Source of the DNA: Psychroflexus montanilacus
Lineage (GTDB): Bacteria > Bacteroidota > Bacteroidia > Flavobacteriales > Flavobacteriaceae
Direction: 5' to 3'
Assembly (NCBI RefSeq): GCF_020164535.1
Contig: NZ_JAIQZC010000002.1
Location: 310,001 to 374,000, forward strand
DNA length: 64,000 nucleotides
In this document: positions 8,748-18,155 of the stretch, one piece after another
Layout: every line of letters starts with the position of its first letter
Position numbering within the stretch: the stretch's first letter is position 1
Made by a program: the position numbers and the translations under genes
Notes under the pieces: model-generated
What the model was told of the DNA's origin: nothing
The model's database searches: none
The model's input: only the letters and a program-made list of their open reading frames with translations

Positions 8748-10640
8748 TTACTTGATCATCTTGAAGCTTCTCTCAACAAAGTTGGTAAGCTCCTCTCCTT
8801 TCAACAAGTTTTGAGAAAGCAGCGCTAAATCTAAAGTTTGCTTGATCAAAGTTTCTTTTTGGGACTCTTCTTTTGCTTTCAGAATTTTTGAAATCAGCGG
8901 GTTATTGGTGTTCACCACTAGATTGTACATCTCGGGCATATTACCCATTCCAAACATACCACCTCCGCCGGTTTGCTGCATTTCCTTCATACGACGCATA
9001 AATTCTGGCTGAGTGATCATCACCGGTGCTGTATCAGAATCTAAAGCTTCCAGCTGAACGGTGTATTTTTCTTTAGGAACGACCGTTTCAAAACTAGACT
9101 TCACTGTTTCTTTTTCTTCATCAGAAAGTTTAGAAACCTGCTCCGACTCTTTTTTGATTAGATTTTCCACGTGATCACTATCTACTCTCACAAACGAGAC
9201 CTTTTGCTCATTCTCCTGTTCGAGTTTCTGAATCAAGTGAGAGACAATCGGAGAATCTAGCAACAGAACCTTATAGCCTTTTGCTTCTGCTCTCTTGATG
9301 TAACTGTGTTGCTGATCTTTATTGGATGCATAAAGCACCACGAGTTTACCATCTTTATCAGTTTGTAATTCGGTGATATCGTTTTTGAGTTCATCAAAAG
9401 TGAAATATTGATCGCCTGTTGTAGGATAAAGAGCAAATTTTTGTGCCTTTTCAAAGAATTTATCCTCAGACAACATACCATATTCAATTACGACTTTAAT
9501 GTCGTTCCATTTTTTTTCAAAATCTTCTCTATTATCATTAAACAGAGATTTCAACTTGTCTGCTACTTTTCTAGTGATGTAGCTTGAGATTTTCTTTACC
9601 GCCCCATCAGCTTGTAAATAAGATCTAGACACATTCAACGGAATGTCCGGGGAGTCGATCACACCCTTCAGCATGGTCAAAAATTCTGGCACGATGCCTT
9701 CCACATTGTCTGTAACAAATACCTGGTTTTGGTAAAGCTGAATTTTATCTTTCTGAATTGACAAGTCGTTGGTTAACTTTGGAAAATATAAGATTCCTGT
9801 CAAATTGAAAGGATAATCCACATTCAAATGAATATGAAATAATGGCTCCTCAAATTGAGTAGGATATAATTCCCTGTAAAATGAATTATAATCTGCTTCA
9901 TCAAGCTCTGTAGGTTGTTTTGTCCAAGCTGGATCAGGGTTGTTGATAATGTTATCAACGGTTACTTTTTTTGGCTCTTCATCTTCCTTAGCATCTTCAG
10001 CTTTTGGAAGTTCTTTTTCTTTGGTTCCGAATTTAATAGGAACGGGCATGAACTTGTTGTATTTTACCAAAAGTTCATTTATCCTATGATCTTTCAGAAA
10101 TTCCTTTTCATCATCATTGATATGAAGAATAATTTCTGTACCTCTGTTAGCCTTATTGCTCTCGTCTAATGTAAATTGTGTGGTTCCTTCACAAGTCCAG
10201 TGAGCTGCCGGCTCGTCTTTCCAGGATTTGGTGTGGATTTCAACTTTGTTGGCCACCATGAAAGCTGAATAAAATCCAAGTCCAAAATGACCTATGATGC
10301 CTGTATCTTTGGCATCAGAATCTTTATATTTTTCTAAAAATTCTTCAGCTCCTGAAAATGCAACCTCGTTGATGTATTTTTCGACTTCCTCTTTTGTCAT
10401 TCCAACACCTTCATCTATGATGTGTAAGGTTTGGTTTTCCTTATCGATTTTAATTTCAATTTTAGGTTGACCCACATCTATTTTAGCTTCACCAATTCTT
10501 ACCAAATGATTCAACTTTAGCGTGGCATCTGTAGCATTGGAAATAAGCTCTCTTAAAAATATTTCGTGGTCGCTGTAAAGAAATTTCTTGATCAGTGGAA
10601 AAATATTTTCAACTGACACATTAATATTACCTGTAGCCAT
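8748..10640 (-). CDS. htpG: Molecular chaperone HtpG (Hsp90)
   Basis: A 630-residue Hsp90. The GHKL ATPase domain is at the N-terminus with FLRELISNATDATLKL, DEGVGMTKEEV and GHFGLGFYSAFMVA, followed by an acidic, lysine-rich linker around residues 210-230 and middle and dimerisation domains. There is no MEEVD tail, as expected for bacteria. It folds and remodels clients in the cytosol. I chose the ATG at 10640 (MATGNINVSVENIFPL); a frame extending to 10673 would add 11 hydrophobic residues not found in the family. A single-gene unit with its own terminator. I see no CIRCE operator upstream. Confidence 0.96.
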   Translation of the reverse strand: MATGNINVSVENIFPLIKKFLYSDHEIFLRELISNATDATLKLNHLVRIGEAKIDVGQPKIEIKIDKENQTLHIIDEGVGMTKEEVEKYINEVAFSGAEEFLEKYKDSDAKDTGIIGHFGLGFYSAFMVANKVEIHTKSWKDEPAAHWTCEGTTQFTLDESNKANRGTEIILHINDDEKEFLKDHRINELLVKYNKFMPVPIKFGTKEKELPKAEDAKEDEEPKKVTVDNIINNPDPAWTKQPTELDEADYNSFYRELYPTQFEEPLFHIHLNVDYPFNLTGILYFPKLTNDLSIQKDKIQLYQNQVFVTDNVEGIVPEFLTMLKGVIDSPDIPLNVSRSYLQADGAVKKISSYITRKVADKLKSLFNDNREDFEKKWNDIKVVIEYGMLSEDKFFEKAQKFALYPTTGDQYFTFDELKNDITELQTDKDGKLVVLYASNKDQQHSYIKRAEAKGYKVLLLDSPIVSHLIQKLEQENEQKVSFVRVDSDHVENLIKKESEQVSKLSDEEKETVKSSFETVVPKEKYTVQLEALDSDTAPVMITQPEFMRRMKEMQQTGGGGMFGMGNMPEMYNLVVNTNNPLISKILKAKEESQKETLIKQTLDLALLSQNLLKGEELTNFVERSFKMIK

Positions 10641-10771
10641 ATGATTTGTGTTTAATTTAAAACATAATAACAAACCGAATACCGTAGGTTGTTTTGTGAC
10701 AAACTGACAGAAAACAGGAGATTTAACAAAAGATTTCGTTTAAAGTTGAAGCTTCAAGATTAAACAATAAT

Positions 10772-10779
10772 TATATTTG
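10772..10779 (+). promoter_or_regulatory. -7 element TATATTTG for the TetR-like/ABC1 pair
   Basis: The consensus -7 element ends 17 bases before the ATG at 10797. A possible TTG lies at 10746-10748 with a rather long 23-base spacer. Confidence 0.6.
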
Positions 10780-10796
10780 TATATAAATTTTTTACT

Positions 10797-11459
10797 ATGG
10801 CAGCTAAAGCAAAAACTGAGAAAAAGATTACCAAAATTGATATAATAACCCATTATATGGATCATGTTCTTGAACATGAACATAAACCTAAGTCAGTTTA
10901 CAAATTTGCTAAGGATCATAAATTTGAAGAGAAAGATTTTTATAAGTATTTTGGAAATTTTGAAGCGCTGAGAGAAAATATATGGGAAACTTTTTATGAA
11001 AATGCTCATGACTTGATGTCGAATAACAAAGAGGTAGAAATGTATAGCAGCAGAGAAAAAATGCTAACATTCTTCTATACTTTCTTTGAAATACTCACTG
11101 CCAACAGAAGTTATGTTCTATATGTTTTGGAAGAAAACGAGGATCAATTAAAAAATTTAAAGCAATTGAAAGGCTTGAGAAGACATATTAAGTCTTTTGC
11201 GAAAGACTTGATTGAAGACGATAATGATGAAAAAGCTTACAGCTTTTTAAAAAGAAATGAGAGTATTTATTCTGAAGGCGCTTGGATACAATTTCTATTT
11301 CTTTTAAAATTTTGGAAAGAAGATAAGTCAGCAGATTTCGAAAAGACGGATGTAGCGATTGAAAAGTCTGTGAACACGATTTTTGATGTCTTCGACAATA
11401 CACCCTTAGAGAAAGTTTTCGATTTTGGAAAATTCCTCTATAAAGAAACAATGAAATAA
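10797..11459 (+). CDS. TetR-like protein with degenerate helix-turn-helix
   Basis: A 220-residue helical protein. A lysine-rich start is followed by a segment that fits the TetR helix-turn-helix position (KSVYKFAKDHKFEEKDFYKY, near residues 32-51) with the usual aromatic YKYFGNFEAL turn, then a long helical C-terminal domain that has the look of a TetR ligand domain. The DNA-recognition helix is poorly conserved, so it may not bind DNA. It lies only 3 bases upstream of the ABC1 kinase gene and shares its promoter, so the two very likely act in one process. Confidence 0.65.
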   Translation: MAAKAKTEKKITKIDIITHYMDHVLEHEHKPKSVYKFAKDHKFEEKDFYKYFGNFEALRENIWETFYENAHDLMSNNKEVEMYSSREKMLTFFYTFFEILTANRSYVLYVLEENEDQLKNLKQLKGLRRHIKSFAKDLIEDDNDEKAYSFLKRNESIYSEGAWIQFLFLLKFWKEDKSADFEKTDVAIEKSVNTIFDVFDNTPLEKVFDFGKFLYKETMK

Positions 11460-11462
11460 TAG

Positions 11463-12770
11463 ATGAAAACAATAGATAAAATCCCAACTGGGAAATTTAG
11501 CCGTACCTCAAAACTTATTGGAACAGGAACTAAAATAGGTGCAAACTATCTAAAATACTATTCCAAAAAAGCTTTCAATCCAGAATTGACCAGAGATGAG
11601 TTGGATGAAGATAATGCTTCAGACATCTATGATGGATTAAAGAACTTAAAAGGAAGTGCGCTTAAAGTAGCGCAAATGCTTTCAATGGAAAAGAGTTTGC
11701 TGCCTAATGCATATGTTGAAAAATTTAGCTTAGCACAATTTAGCGTACCGCCTTTATCTGCACCTTTGGTAAGAAAGACGTTCAAGAAATATAATGGAAA
11801 GTATCCTGAAGAGGTGTTTGATAAATTCACTTCAGAATCGGTTAATGCGGCGAGCATAGGACAGGTTCACAGGGCTGAAAAAGATGGTAGTAAATATGCC
11901 ATTAAAATTCAATACCCAGGAGTAGCAGACAGTATTAGTTCTGATTTGGCTATGGTAAAGCCTATTGCAACCAGAATGTTCAATCTAAAAGGAAAAGATT
12001 CTGAAAAGTATTTTAAAGAGATTGAAGATAAATTAATTGAAGAGACAGATTACATTTTAGAAGTTGAGCAAAGTAAACGTATTTCTGAAGCTTGCTCAGT
12101 GATACCAAATCTGAAATTTCCAAAATATTATGAGAATCTATCTAGTGAACGTATCATTACGATGGACTGGATGGAAGGTAAACACCTAAGTGAGTTTGTA
12201 AAACAGGATTTTTCTGAAGAAGTTGGAAATGAAATAGGACAAACGCTATGGAATTTCTATATGTTTCAATTTCATAAGTTGAAAGAAGTCCACGCCGATC
12301 CACATCCTGGAAACTTTTTGATTGATAAGGATTATAATTTAATTGCCATAGATTTCGGATGTATAAAAAATATTCCAAATAAATTTTATACACCTTATTT
12401 CGAATTAGCTGAGCCAAAGAACATCAATGATCCTGATTTTTTCCTTCAGAAATTAAAAGAATTAGAAATCATAAGGCCTGATGATACTGAGAAAGAGATT
12501 AATTATTTTTCTGCTTTATTCCATGAAATGTTAAGTTTATTTACAAGCCCTTTTCACAAAGAAACTTTTGATTTTGGAAATGAAGAGTTTTGGAATAAGG
12601 TTTCAGGCTTAAGTGAAAAGTATAGTAGCGATAAAGAATTAAGAAAAATGAATGGCAATAGAGGAAGTAAACATTTCCTTTACATCAACAGAACATTTTT
12701 TGGGCTTTATAATTTACTACATGATTTGAAAGCAAAAGTGGACATCAACGATTATAAAAAATACATGTAA
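11463..12770 (+). CDS. ABC1/UbiB family atypical kinase
   Basis: The 435-residue protein has the ABC1 core: LKGSALKVAQMLSMEKSLLP (the KxGQ-like segment, here K-V-A-Q), ASIGQVHRA, the nucleotide-binding lysine in YAIKIQYPG, HADPHPGNFLID as catalytic loop and AIDFGCIKNIP with the DFG metal site. Relatives (UbiB, Coq8) are ATPases that support isoprenoid-quinone synthesis or lipid handling at membranes. No transmembrane C-terminal helices are evident. It is translated just after the TetR-like gene and is followed by a terminator. Its substrate is unknown; a quinone-related role is only an inference from the family. Confidence 0.85.
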   Translation: MKTIDKIPTGKFSRTSKLIGTGTKIGANYLKYYSKKAFNPELTRDELDEDNASDIYDGLKNLKGSALKVAQMLSMEKSLLPNAYVEKFSLAQFSVPPLSAPLVRKTFKKYNGKYPEEVFDKFTSESVNAASIGQVHRAEKDGSKYAIKIQYPGVADSISSDLAMVKPIATRMFNLKGKDSEKYFKEIEDKLIEETDYILEVEQSKRISEACSVIPNLKFPKYYENLSSERIITMDWMEGKHLSEFVKQDFSEEVGNEIGQTLWNFYMFQFHKLKEVHADPHPGNFLIDKDYNLIAIDFGCIKNIPNKFYTPYFELAEPKNINDPDFFLQKLKELEIIRPDDTEKEINYFSALFHEMLSLFTSPFHKETFDFGNEEFWNKVSGLSEKYSSDKELRKMNGNRGSKHFLYINRTFFGLYNLLHDLKAKVDINDYKKYM

Positions 12771-12802
12771 CCTTATTTAAGATTATTGGTTAGGTTGGTT
12801 GG

Positions 12803-12837
12803 AGAACGCTCTTTGAAATTAAGTAAAAGAGCGTTTT
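12803..12837 (+). terminator. Terminator after the ABC1 kinase gene
   Basis: AACGCTCTTT (12805-12814) pairs with AAAGAGCGTT (12826-12835), and a T-rich tract follows on the plus strand. Confidence 0.75.
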
Positions 12838-12901
12838 CTTTTTGTATAAGGATTATGAAATAAGCAATTATAATTATATTGCATTGCTAAATCATTAAAT
12901 A

Positions 12902-13906
12902 ATGTATCAATCTAAAATTTTAGGATTAGGGAAATATGTACCTGAGCATGTGGTGACCAACGACGACTTGAGTAAACTCATGGATACTTCTGACGAGTGG
13001 ATACAAGAACGCACAGGTATACAAGAACGCAGACACATCAAAAAAGGAGATGGTAATTCTACAGCCATTATGGGCTTAAAAGCTGCTAAACAGGCTATAG
13101 AAAGGGCAGAAATTGATAAAAACGACATCGACTTAATTGTTTTCGCAACGTTAAGTCCAGACTATTACTTCCCTGGCTGTGGTGTTCAAATTCAGGAGAA
13201 GTTAGGTATCAAGACCTGTCCCGCTCTGGATGTCAGAAATCAGTGTAGCGGCTTTGTATACTGTATCTCTGTGGCAGATCAGTTTATAAAAACAGGGATG
13301 TATAAAAATGTACTTGTAATAGGTAGTGAAAACCACAGTGGAGGTTTGGATATGACCAATAGAAGCAGGCATGTTTCAGTCATCTTTGGCGATGGTGCTG
13401 GAGCAGCTGTTCTAACTAGAAGTGATGATGACTCTGGAATTTTATCTTCTCACTTACATTCTGAAGGTGAATATATAGATGAACTGTCTTTGAGGGGTCC
13501 ATCAACTGAAAAGTGGGTTCCAGAAATTATAGCAGAAAATCCACAAGAAGACATTCCTTACTATCCAAAAATGAATGGTCAGTTGGTTTTTAAAAATGCT
13601 GTAGTAAGATTTTCTGAAGTTATTCAGGAAGGATTAGATTTCAACAATCTTAAAAAAGAGGATATTGATATGTTTATTCCTCACCAAGCCAACTTAAGAA
13701 TTTCTCAGTTTATTCAAAAGAAATTAAGTCTGGAAGATAGTCAGGTACATAACAACATTCAAAAGTATGGCAATACCACGGCAGCCTCTATTCCAATTGC
13801 CCTCACAGAAGCCTGGGAGGAAGGAAAAATTAAAAAAGGAGATCTGGTTGTTCTTGCTGCTTTTGGTAGTGGATTTACCTGGGGAAGTGTGATCATTCGC
13901 TGGTAA
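12902..13906 (+). CDS. 3-oxoacyl-ACP synthase III family protein (FabH-like)
   Basis: This 334-residue protein has the FabH triad: cysteine at about residue 115 in VRNQCSGFVYC, histidine in FIPHQANLRI and asparagine in YGNTTAASIP. The N-terminal DTSDEWIQERTGIQERRH segment is also standard. FabH enzymes condense an acyl-CoA primer with malonyl-ACP to start fatty acid synthesis. Here the gene stands alone, away from plsX and rpmF which usually accompany the housekeeping fabH in this group, so it may be a second copy with a different primer or a secondary-lipid role. For that reason I give no symbol. Confidence 0.88.
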   Translation: MYQSKILGLGKYVPEHVVTNDDLSKLMDTSDEWIQERTGIQERRHIKKGDGNSTAIMGLKAAKQAIERAEIDKNDIDLIVFATLSPDYYFPGCGVQIQEKLGIKTCPALDVRNQCSGFVYCISVADQFIKTGMYKNVLVIGSENHSGGLDMTNRSRHVSVIFGDGAGAAVLTRSDDDSGILSSHLHSEGEYIDELSLRGPSTEKWVPEIIAENPQEDIPYYPKMNGQLVFKNAVVRFSEVIQEGLDFNNLKKEDIDMFIPHQANLRISQFIQKKLSLEDSQVHNNIQKYGNTTAASIPIALTEAWEEGKIKKGDLVVLAAFGSGFTWGSVIIRW

Positions 13907-13930
13907 AAACCAAATTTTAAAACACAAAAA

Positions 13931-13960
13931 AAATCCTCTGAATTAATTTTCAGAGGATTT
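13931..13960. terminator. Bidirectional terminator between fabH-like gene and secDF
   Basis: AAATCCTCTGAA (13931-13942) and TTCAGAGGATTT (13949-13960) form a 12-bp perfect stem with A and T runs on either side. It separates two convergent genes. Confidence 0.88.
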
Positions 13961-13978
13961 TTTTTGAATTTACTTTTC

Positions 13979-16900
13979 TTAAGTTGTGACTTCTTCTTTT
14001 TCTTCAATGGCTTTTTTGTCTGTTAAGTCAATGCCTTTTTTCTTTACAGAATCAAACATTACTGGAGTTGCGATAAATACAGATGAATATGTCCCTACAA
14101 CCACACCAATAATAAGTGCAAACATAAATCCTCTAATACTATCACCTCCAAAAATGAAAATGGCCACTAAGACGACAAGTGTTGTTAAAGAAGTATTGAT
14201 AGTTCTGCTTATAGTTGAACTAACAGCTACGTTTATCAATTTATCCATTTTCCAAGATGGGTGTTCATTGAAGAATTCACGAATCCTGTCAAAGACTACT
14301 ACCGTATCATTTAGAGAATAACCAATTACTGTTAAAATCGCAGCAATAAAAGCCTGATCGATTTCTAGACTAAACGGCAAGACATTGTATAGAAGAGAAA
14401 ACAATCCAAGCACGATAGTAACATCATGCACTACCGCAGCAACAGCACCAAGAGAAGACTGCCATCTTCTAAATCGGATTAAAATGTATAAGAATACCAC
14501 AATGAGAGAACCAATGATGGCATAATATGATGCTGTTTTAATATCATCAGCGATTGTTGGCCCTACTTTGATAGCAGACATAATACCATATGCTTTATCA
14601 GAACTACTATCCCCAACTTTGAATTCATCATAAGTTATTCCGCTTGGTAGATAATCTTGTAATCCTTCAAAAAGTATAGTTTGAATTTCATCATCAATAA
14701 CGGTTCCTTCTTCTTCAATTTTATAGTTTGTGGTGATTTTCAACTGACTAGAAGAACCATAGGTTTTGGCTTCTACACTCTGCAGGTCTTCAAGTAATTT
14801 TGTCTGAATCTCTGATGGATTTATAGCTTGATCAAATCTTACAGTATAACTTCTACCTCCTATAAAATCAACCCCTTCATTTAATCCTTTGGTAGCAAGT
14901 GAACCAATACTAACAATAAGCGCTACTGCAGAAATAATATACGCGACTTTTCGCTTTTTCAAGAAGTTAATGTTGATATTTTGAAACCAGTTTTTGGTTG
15001 CTGCTGTAGAAAATGGAAGTGATTTTCCTTTTTTACCACCTCCAGCAATGAATAAACGTGTCAAAAATATAGCACAGAACAAAGAAGTGACAATACCTAT
15101 AAGTAAAGTCGTTGCAAAACCTTTAATAGGTCCCGTCCCAAAGGTTAATAAAATCAAACCTGTAAGGCCTGTGGTGATGTTCGCATCAAGAATGGAAGAT
15201 AATGCATTTCTAAAACCGTCACTTATCGCTTCAGCCTGTGTTTTACCTTTCGCTAATTCTTCTCGTATCCTTTCAAATATAAGAACATTAGCATCTACAG
15301 ACATACCAATAGTAAGGACAATACCAGCAATACCAGGAAGAGTAAGAACAGCTCCGAGTCCTGAAAGCACACCGAAAATGAACAAGATGTTAACGGCTAG
15401 GGCGATATCTGCGTACAGGCCTGCCTTACCATAATAGAAAATCATATAAATCAGTACAAATAGTAAGGCAATAGCAAAAGATAGAACTCCGCTATCGATA
15501 GCTTCCTGACCTAAGGATGGTCCAACTATTTCACTTTGCACGATATCTGCAGATGCAGGTAACTTACCTGCCCTTAATACGTTAGCTAAATCCTGTGCTT
15601 CTTCAATCGTATAAGTTCCAGTAATTTCACTTCTTCCACCGGAAATGGCTCCACTAGAAACACCTGGTGCAGAATATACTATATTGTCTAAAACAATAGC
15701 AATTTGAGAACCTTGAGCTGAAGCTCTACCAGTCATATCTTCCCAAATCTTTGCACCGCGTCCATCCATTTGCATACTCACTGCAACACGACCAACCTGA
15801 TCATAAGTCTGCTGAGCATCTGTTACTACAGCTCCACTTAATTGCGGCTCGTTGTTTCTGTTTCCCTTTAAGGCGTACAATTCAACTATTTCTGAATCTT
15901 TTGGTGGCTTACCCCAAACAAATTTTGCGAACTTTTTATCTGCTGGTAATTGAGATTTCACCTGCGGCATTGCTAAGAAAGAATTGACTTTAGCCGTATC
16001 TTTAACTGCAAAATAGGCGATTATTGGACCTTGAGGCTGTCCTACAGATTGTACAAGACTCAATAAAGGATTTGATCTTGAAAAATCTTGATCTTCTCCC
16101 TCTTCATCGGTAGATAATAAACTTTCTAAATCATCTTCATCTGTCTCCTGTGCATCGCCATCTTCTTCAGAAGACTCTGCTTGCTCTTCATCTGTTTTTT
16201 CAGCTTCTGACTTAAGGTTTTCTGCAATTATGGCATCTGCACTTTGTAGATAATCTGAAAAGTCGTTAGCCTTATAAACATCCCAAAATTCTAACTGAGC
16301 TGTACTTTGAAGTAAATTTTGGATACGGCTTATATCTTTAGCTCCCGGCAATTCAATTAGAATTCTTCCTGAATCTCCTAATCGCTGAATGTTGGGCTGA
16401 GTTACACCAAATTTATCTATACGTTCTCTTAATACTTCAAAGGCTGAAGTAACACTTTCATCAATTTTTCTGCTGATGATTGGTTTTACCTGACTGTTAG
16501 ACATATCAAAACTCACCTCGTCGGCAAGAGCCTTGGTTCCAAAAATATCTGGAGAAGCTAGTTTAGCTCCTTCTTTTTCATCAAATGCCTCAAAGAAAAG
16601 CTCCAGAAAACTATCTTGACTATTTTTTCTGGCTTCTTTAGCTTCAGCCAGAGCTTGATTAAAAGCTGGATCTTTAGAATTATTTGCCAATCCTTTCAAA
16701 AGATCTTGAACTGAAATCTGAAGAATCACATTGATTCCTCCTTTTAAGTCCAAACCTTTATTGAGCTCCTTATCTTTTGCTGTATTATAACTAATTCCAG
16801 CAAAAATCGACTCGTTCCCTATGGAGTCCAGGTATTGTTCTGCTGCAATAGATCGCTGTAATGTAAAGTTTTCTTCACTTTCAGAGATTTGTCTTTCCGC

Positions 16901-17014
16901 GTAAGCTTCTGCTTTCTTTTCAACATTATTAGCTATAAATGTAAATGACAATTGGTATATACTTACCAAAGCAAACAGGATAGCAAATAGCTTGATGAGT
17001 CCTTTATTCTGCAT
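13979..17014 (-). CDS. secDF: Fused protein translocase subunit SecDF
   Basis: A single 1011-residue polypeptide holds SecD then SecF. SecD has an N-terminal membrane helix, GLDLKGGINVILQI, a large periplasmic region and GMSVDANVLIFERIREEL in the membrane part. SecF begins near residue 680 with GVDFIGGRSYTVRF and has GYSLNDTVVVFDRIREFF. SecDF uses the proton gradient to pull proteins out of the SecYEG channel. An acidic low-complexity stretch (about residues 270-315, rich in E, D, S and Q) sits in the periplasmic part of SecD. The gene has its own promoter and terminator. Confidence 0.95.
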   Translation of the reverse strand: MQNKGLIKLFAILFALVSIYQLSFTFIANNVEKKAEAYAERQISESEENFTLQRSIAAEQYLDSIGNESIFAGISYNTAKDKELNKGLDLKGGINVILQISVQDLLKGLANNSKDPAFNQALAEAKEARKNSQDSFLELFFEAFDEKEGAKLASPDIFGTKALADEVSFDMSNSQVKPIISRKIDESVTSAFEVLRERIDKFGVTQPNIQRLGDSGRILIELPGAKDISRIQNLLQSTAQLEFWDVYKANDFSDYLQSADAIIAENLKSEAEKTDEEQAESSEEDGDAQETDEDDLESLLSTDEEGEDQDFSRSNPLLSLVQSVGQPQGPIIAYFAVKDTAKVNSFLAMPQVKSQLPADKKFAKFVWGKPPKDSEIVELYALKGNRNNEPQLSGAVVTDAQQTYDQVGRVAVSMQMDGRGAKIWEDMTGRASAQGSQIAIVLDNIVYSAPGVSSGAISGGRSEITGTYTIEEAQDLANVLRAGKLPASADIVQSEIVGPSLGQEAIDSGVLSFAIALLFVLIYMIFYYGKAGLYADIALAVNILFIFGVLSGLGAVLTLPGIAGIVLTIGMSVDANVLIFERIREELAKGKTQAEAISDGFRNALSSILDANITTGLTGLILLTFGTGPIKGFATTLLIGIVTSLFCAIFLTRLFIAGGGKKGKSLPFSTAATKNWFQNININFLKKRKVAYIISAVALIVSIGSLATKGLNEGVDFIGGRSYTVRFDQAINPSEIQTKLLEDLQSVEAKTYGSSSQLKITTNYKIEEEGTVIDDEIQTILFEGLQDYLPSGITYDEFKVGDSSSDKAYGIMSAIKVGPTIADDIKTASYYAIIGSLIVVFLYILIRFRRWQSSLGAVAAVVHDVTIVLGLFSLLYNVLPFSLEIDQAFIAAILTVIGYSLNDTVVVFDRIREFFNEHPSWKMDKLINVAVSSTISRTINTSLTTLVVLVAIFIFGGDSIRGFMFALIIGVVVGTYSSVFIATPVMFDSVKKKGIDLTDKKAIEEKEEVTT

Positions 17015-17049
17015 TCTTTAAATTATTAGTGTGCTGTTATAAAATCAGG

Positions 17050-17080
17050 CAAATATAGGTTTTCGATATAGAAATGGCAA
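17050..17080 (-). promoter_or_regulatory. Promoter of secDF
   Basis: TTG (17080-17078) and TATATTTG (17057-17050) on the minus strand with a 20-base spacer, 36 bases upstream of the secDF ATG. Confidence 0.65.
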
Positions 17081-17161
17081 TTTTTTTATTAAAGATAATT
17101 TTAACTTTTGAAAGCCTATTTTATCATGTAAAAAAATGTGTTTCCTGTAGTAAAAACAAGA

Positions 17162-17181
17162 AACCCGACCGAAGTCGGGTT
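17162..17181 (-). terminator. Terminator of mdh
   Basis: AACCCGAC (17162-17169) pairs with GTCGGGTT (17174-17181) around the loop CGAA, with a T-rich tail on the minus strand. Confidence 0.75.
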
Positions 17182-17205
17182 GATACTAAAATTAAAAACT
17201 AGTGA

Positions 17206-18129
17206 CTACTCCAATAAACCATTGGTCTTTTTCACAGCTTCAGCACTTTCTTTAAGCTTAGCTTTTTCCTCATCATTAAGATCAATCTCAACGATTTTTT
17301 CTATTCCATTTTTACCTATAATAACTGGAACTCCAATACATAGATCATTCAATCCGTATTCGCCTTCCAGTAAAGTAGAACATGGGAACATTTTCTTTTG
17401 ATCACAAACAATAGATTGAACTAAAGAGGAAACTGCAGCTCCAGGTGCGTACCAAGCACTTGTTCCAAGTAACTTAGTTAAAGTCGCACCTCCGACTTTC
17501 GTATCTTCAGCAACCTGAGTCAATCTTTCTTCTGAAAGAAACTCCGTTACACGGACGCTGTTTCTTGTTGCTAATCTGGTTAAAGGCAACATTCCTGTAT
17601 CGCTATGCCCTCCTATCACCATTCCATCTACATCAGAACCTGGACATGCTAAAGCTTCGCTTAATCTGTATTTGAATCTTGCACTATCCAAAGCACCACC
17701 CATACCTATAATTTTATTTTTAGGTAATCCTAATTCTTTGTGAGCCAGATAAGTCATGGTATCCATTGGATTACTAACTACAATAATGGTAACATTTGGT
17801 GAATGCTTAACCAGTTGAGTTGCTACATCTTTTACTATTCCTGCATTTATTCCAATGAGTTCTTCTCTGGTCATACCTGGTTTCCTTGGAATACCAGAAG
17901 TGATCACCGCTACTTCAGAATCTTTGGTTTTGGAATAATCTCCTGTAGTTCCTGTAATTGTTGTATCAAATCCATTGAGGGTTGCCGTTTGCATCAAATC
18001 CATCGCTTTTCCTTCTGCAAATCCTTCTTTGATATCCAGAAGAACTACTTCTGAAGCAAAATCTTTAATGGCAATATACTCTGCACAACTAGCGCCAACT
18101 GCACCAGCACCTACTACTGTAATTTTCAT
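17206..18129 (-). CDS. mdh: Malate dehydrogenase (LDH-like type)
   Basis: The 307-residue protein starts with the NAD-binding motif VVGAGAVGASCAEYIA and carries GIPRKPGMTREELIGINAGI, VVSNPMDTMTYLAHKE, the substrate arginine region GMGGALDSARFKYRLSEAL and the catalytic histidine in IGGHSDTGMLP. It oxidises malate to oxaloacetate in the citrate cycle. MDH rather than LDH is supported by the RKPGMTR loop. It lies 26 bases after the outer-membrane protein gene and may share a transcript with gyrB. Confidence 0.95.
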   Translation of the reverse strand: MKITVVGAGAVGASCAEYIAIKDFASEVVLLDIKEGFAEGKAMDLMQTATLNGFDTTITGTTGDYSKTKDSEVAVITSGIPRKPGMTREELIGINAGIVKDVATQLVKHSPNVTIIVVSNPMDTMTYLAHKELGLPKNKIIGMGGALDSARFKYRLSEALACPGSDVDGMVIGGHSDTGMLPLTRLATRNSVRVTEFLSEERLTQVAEDTKVGGATLTKLLGTSAWYAPGAAVSSLVQSIVCDQKKMFPCSTLLEGEYGLNDLCIGVPVIIGKNGIEKIVEIDLNDEEKAKLKESAEAVKKTNGLLE

Positions 18130-18155
18130 CTTAAATTTATTTTATATAATTAATA

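Noticed and set aside
10641-10673. Earlier in-frame start for htpG at 10673
   Set aside because: The added 11 residues are not part of the Hsp90 family, whose proteins start close to ATGNINVSVENIF.
10641-10796. CIRCE-type heat-shock operator upstream of htpG
   Set aside because: No TTAGCACTC-type inverted repeat is present.
12902-13906. Assigning the symbol fabH
   Set aside because: The triad fits, but the gene is not beside plsX/rpmF, and the phylum often has several FabH-like paralogues.
14994-15434. Plus-strand frame of 146 codons
   Set aside because: Antisense shadow of the secDF membrane domain.
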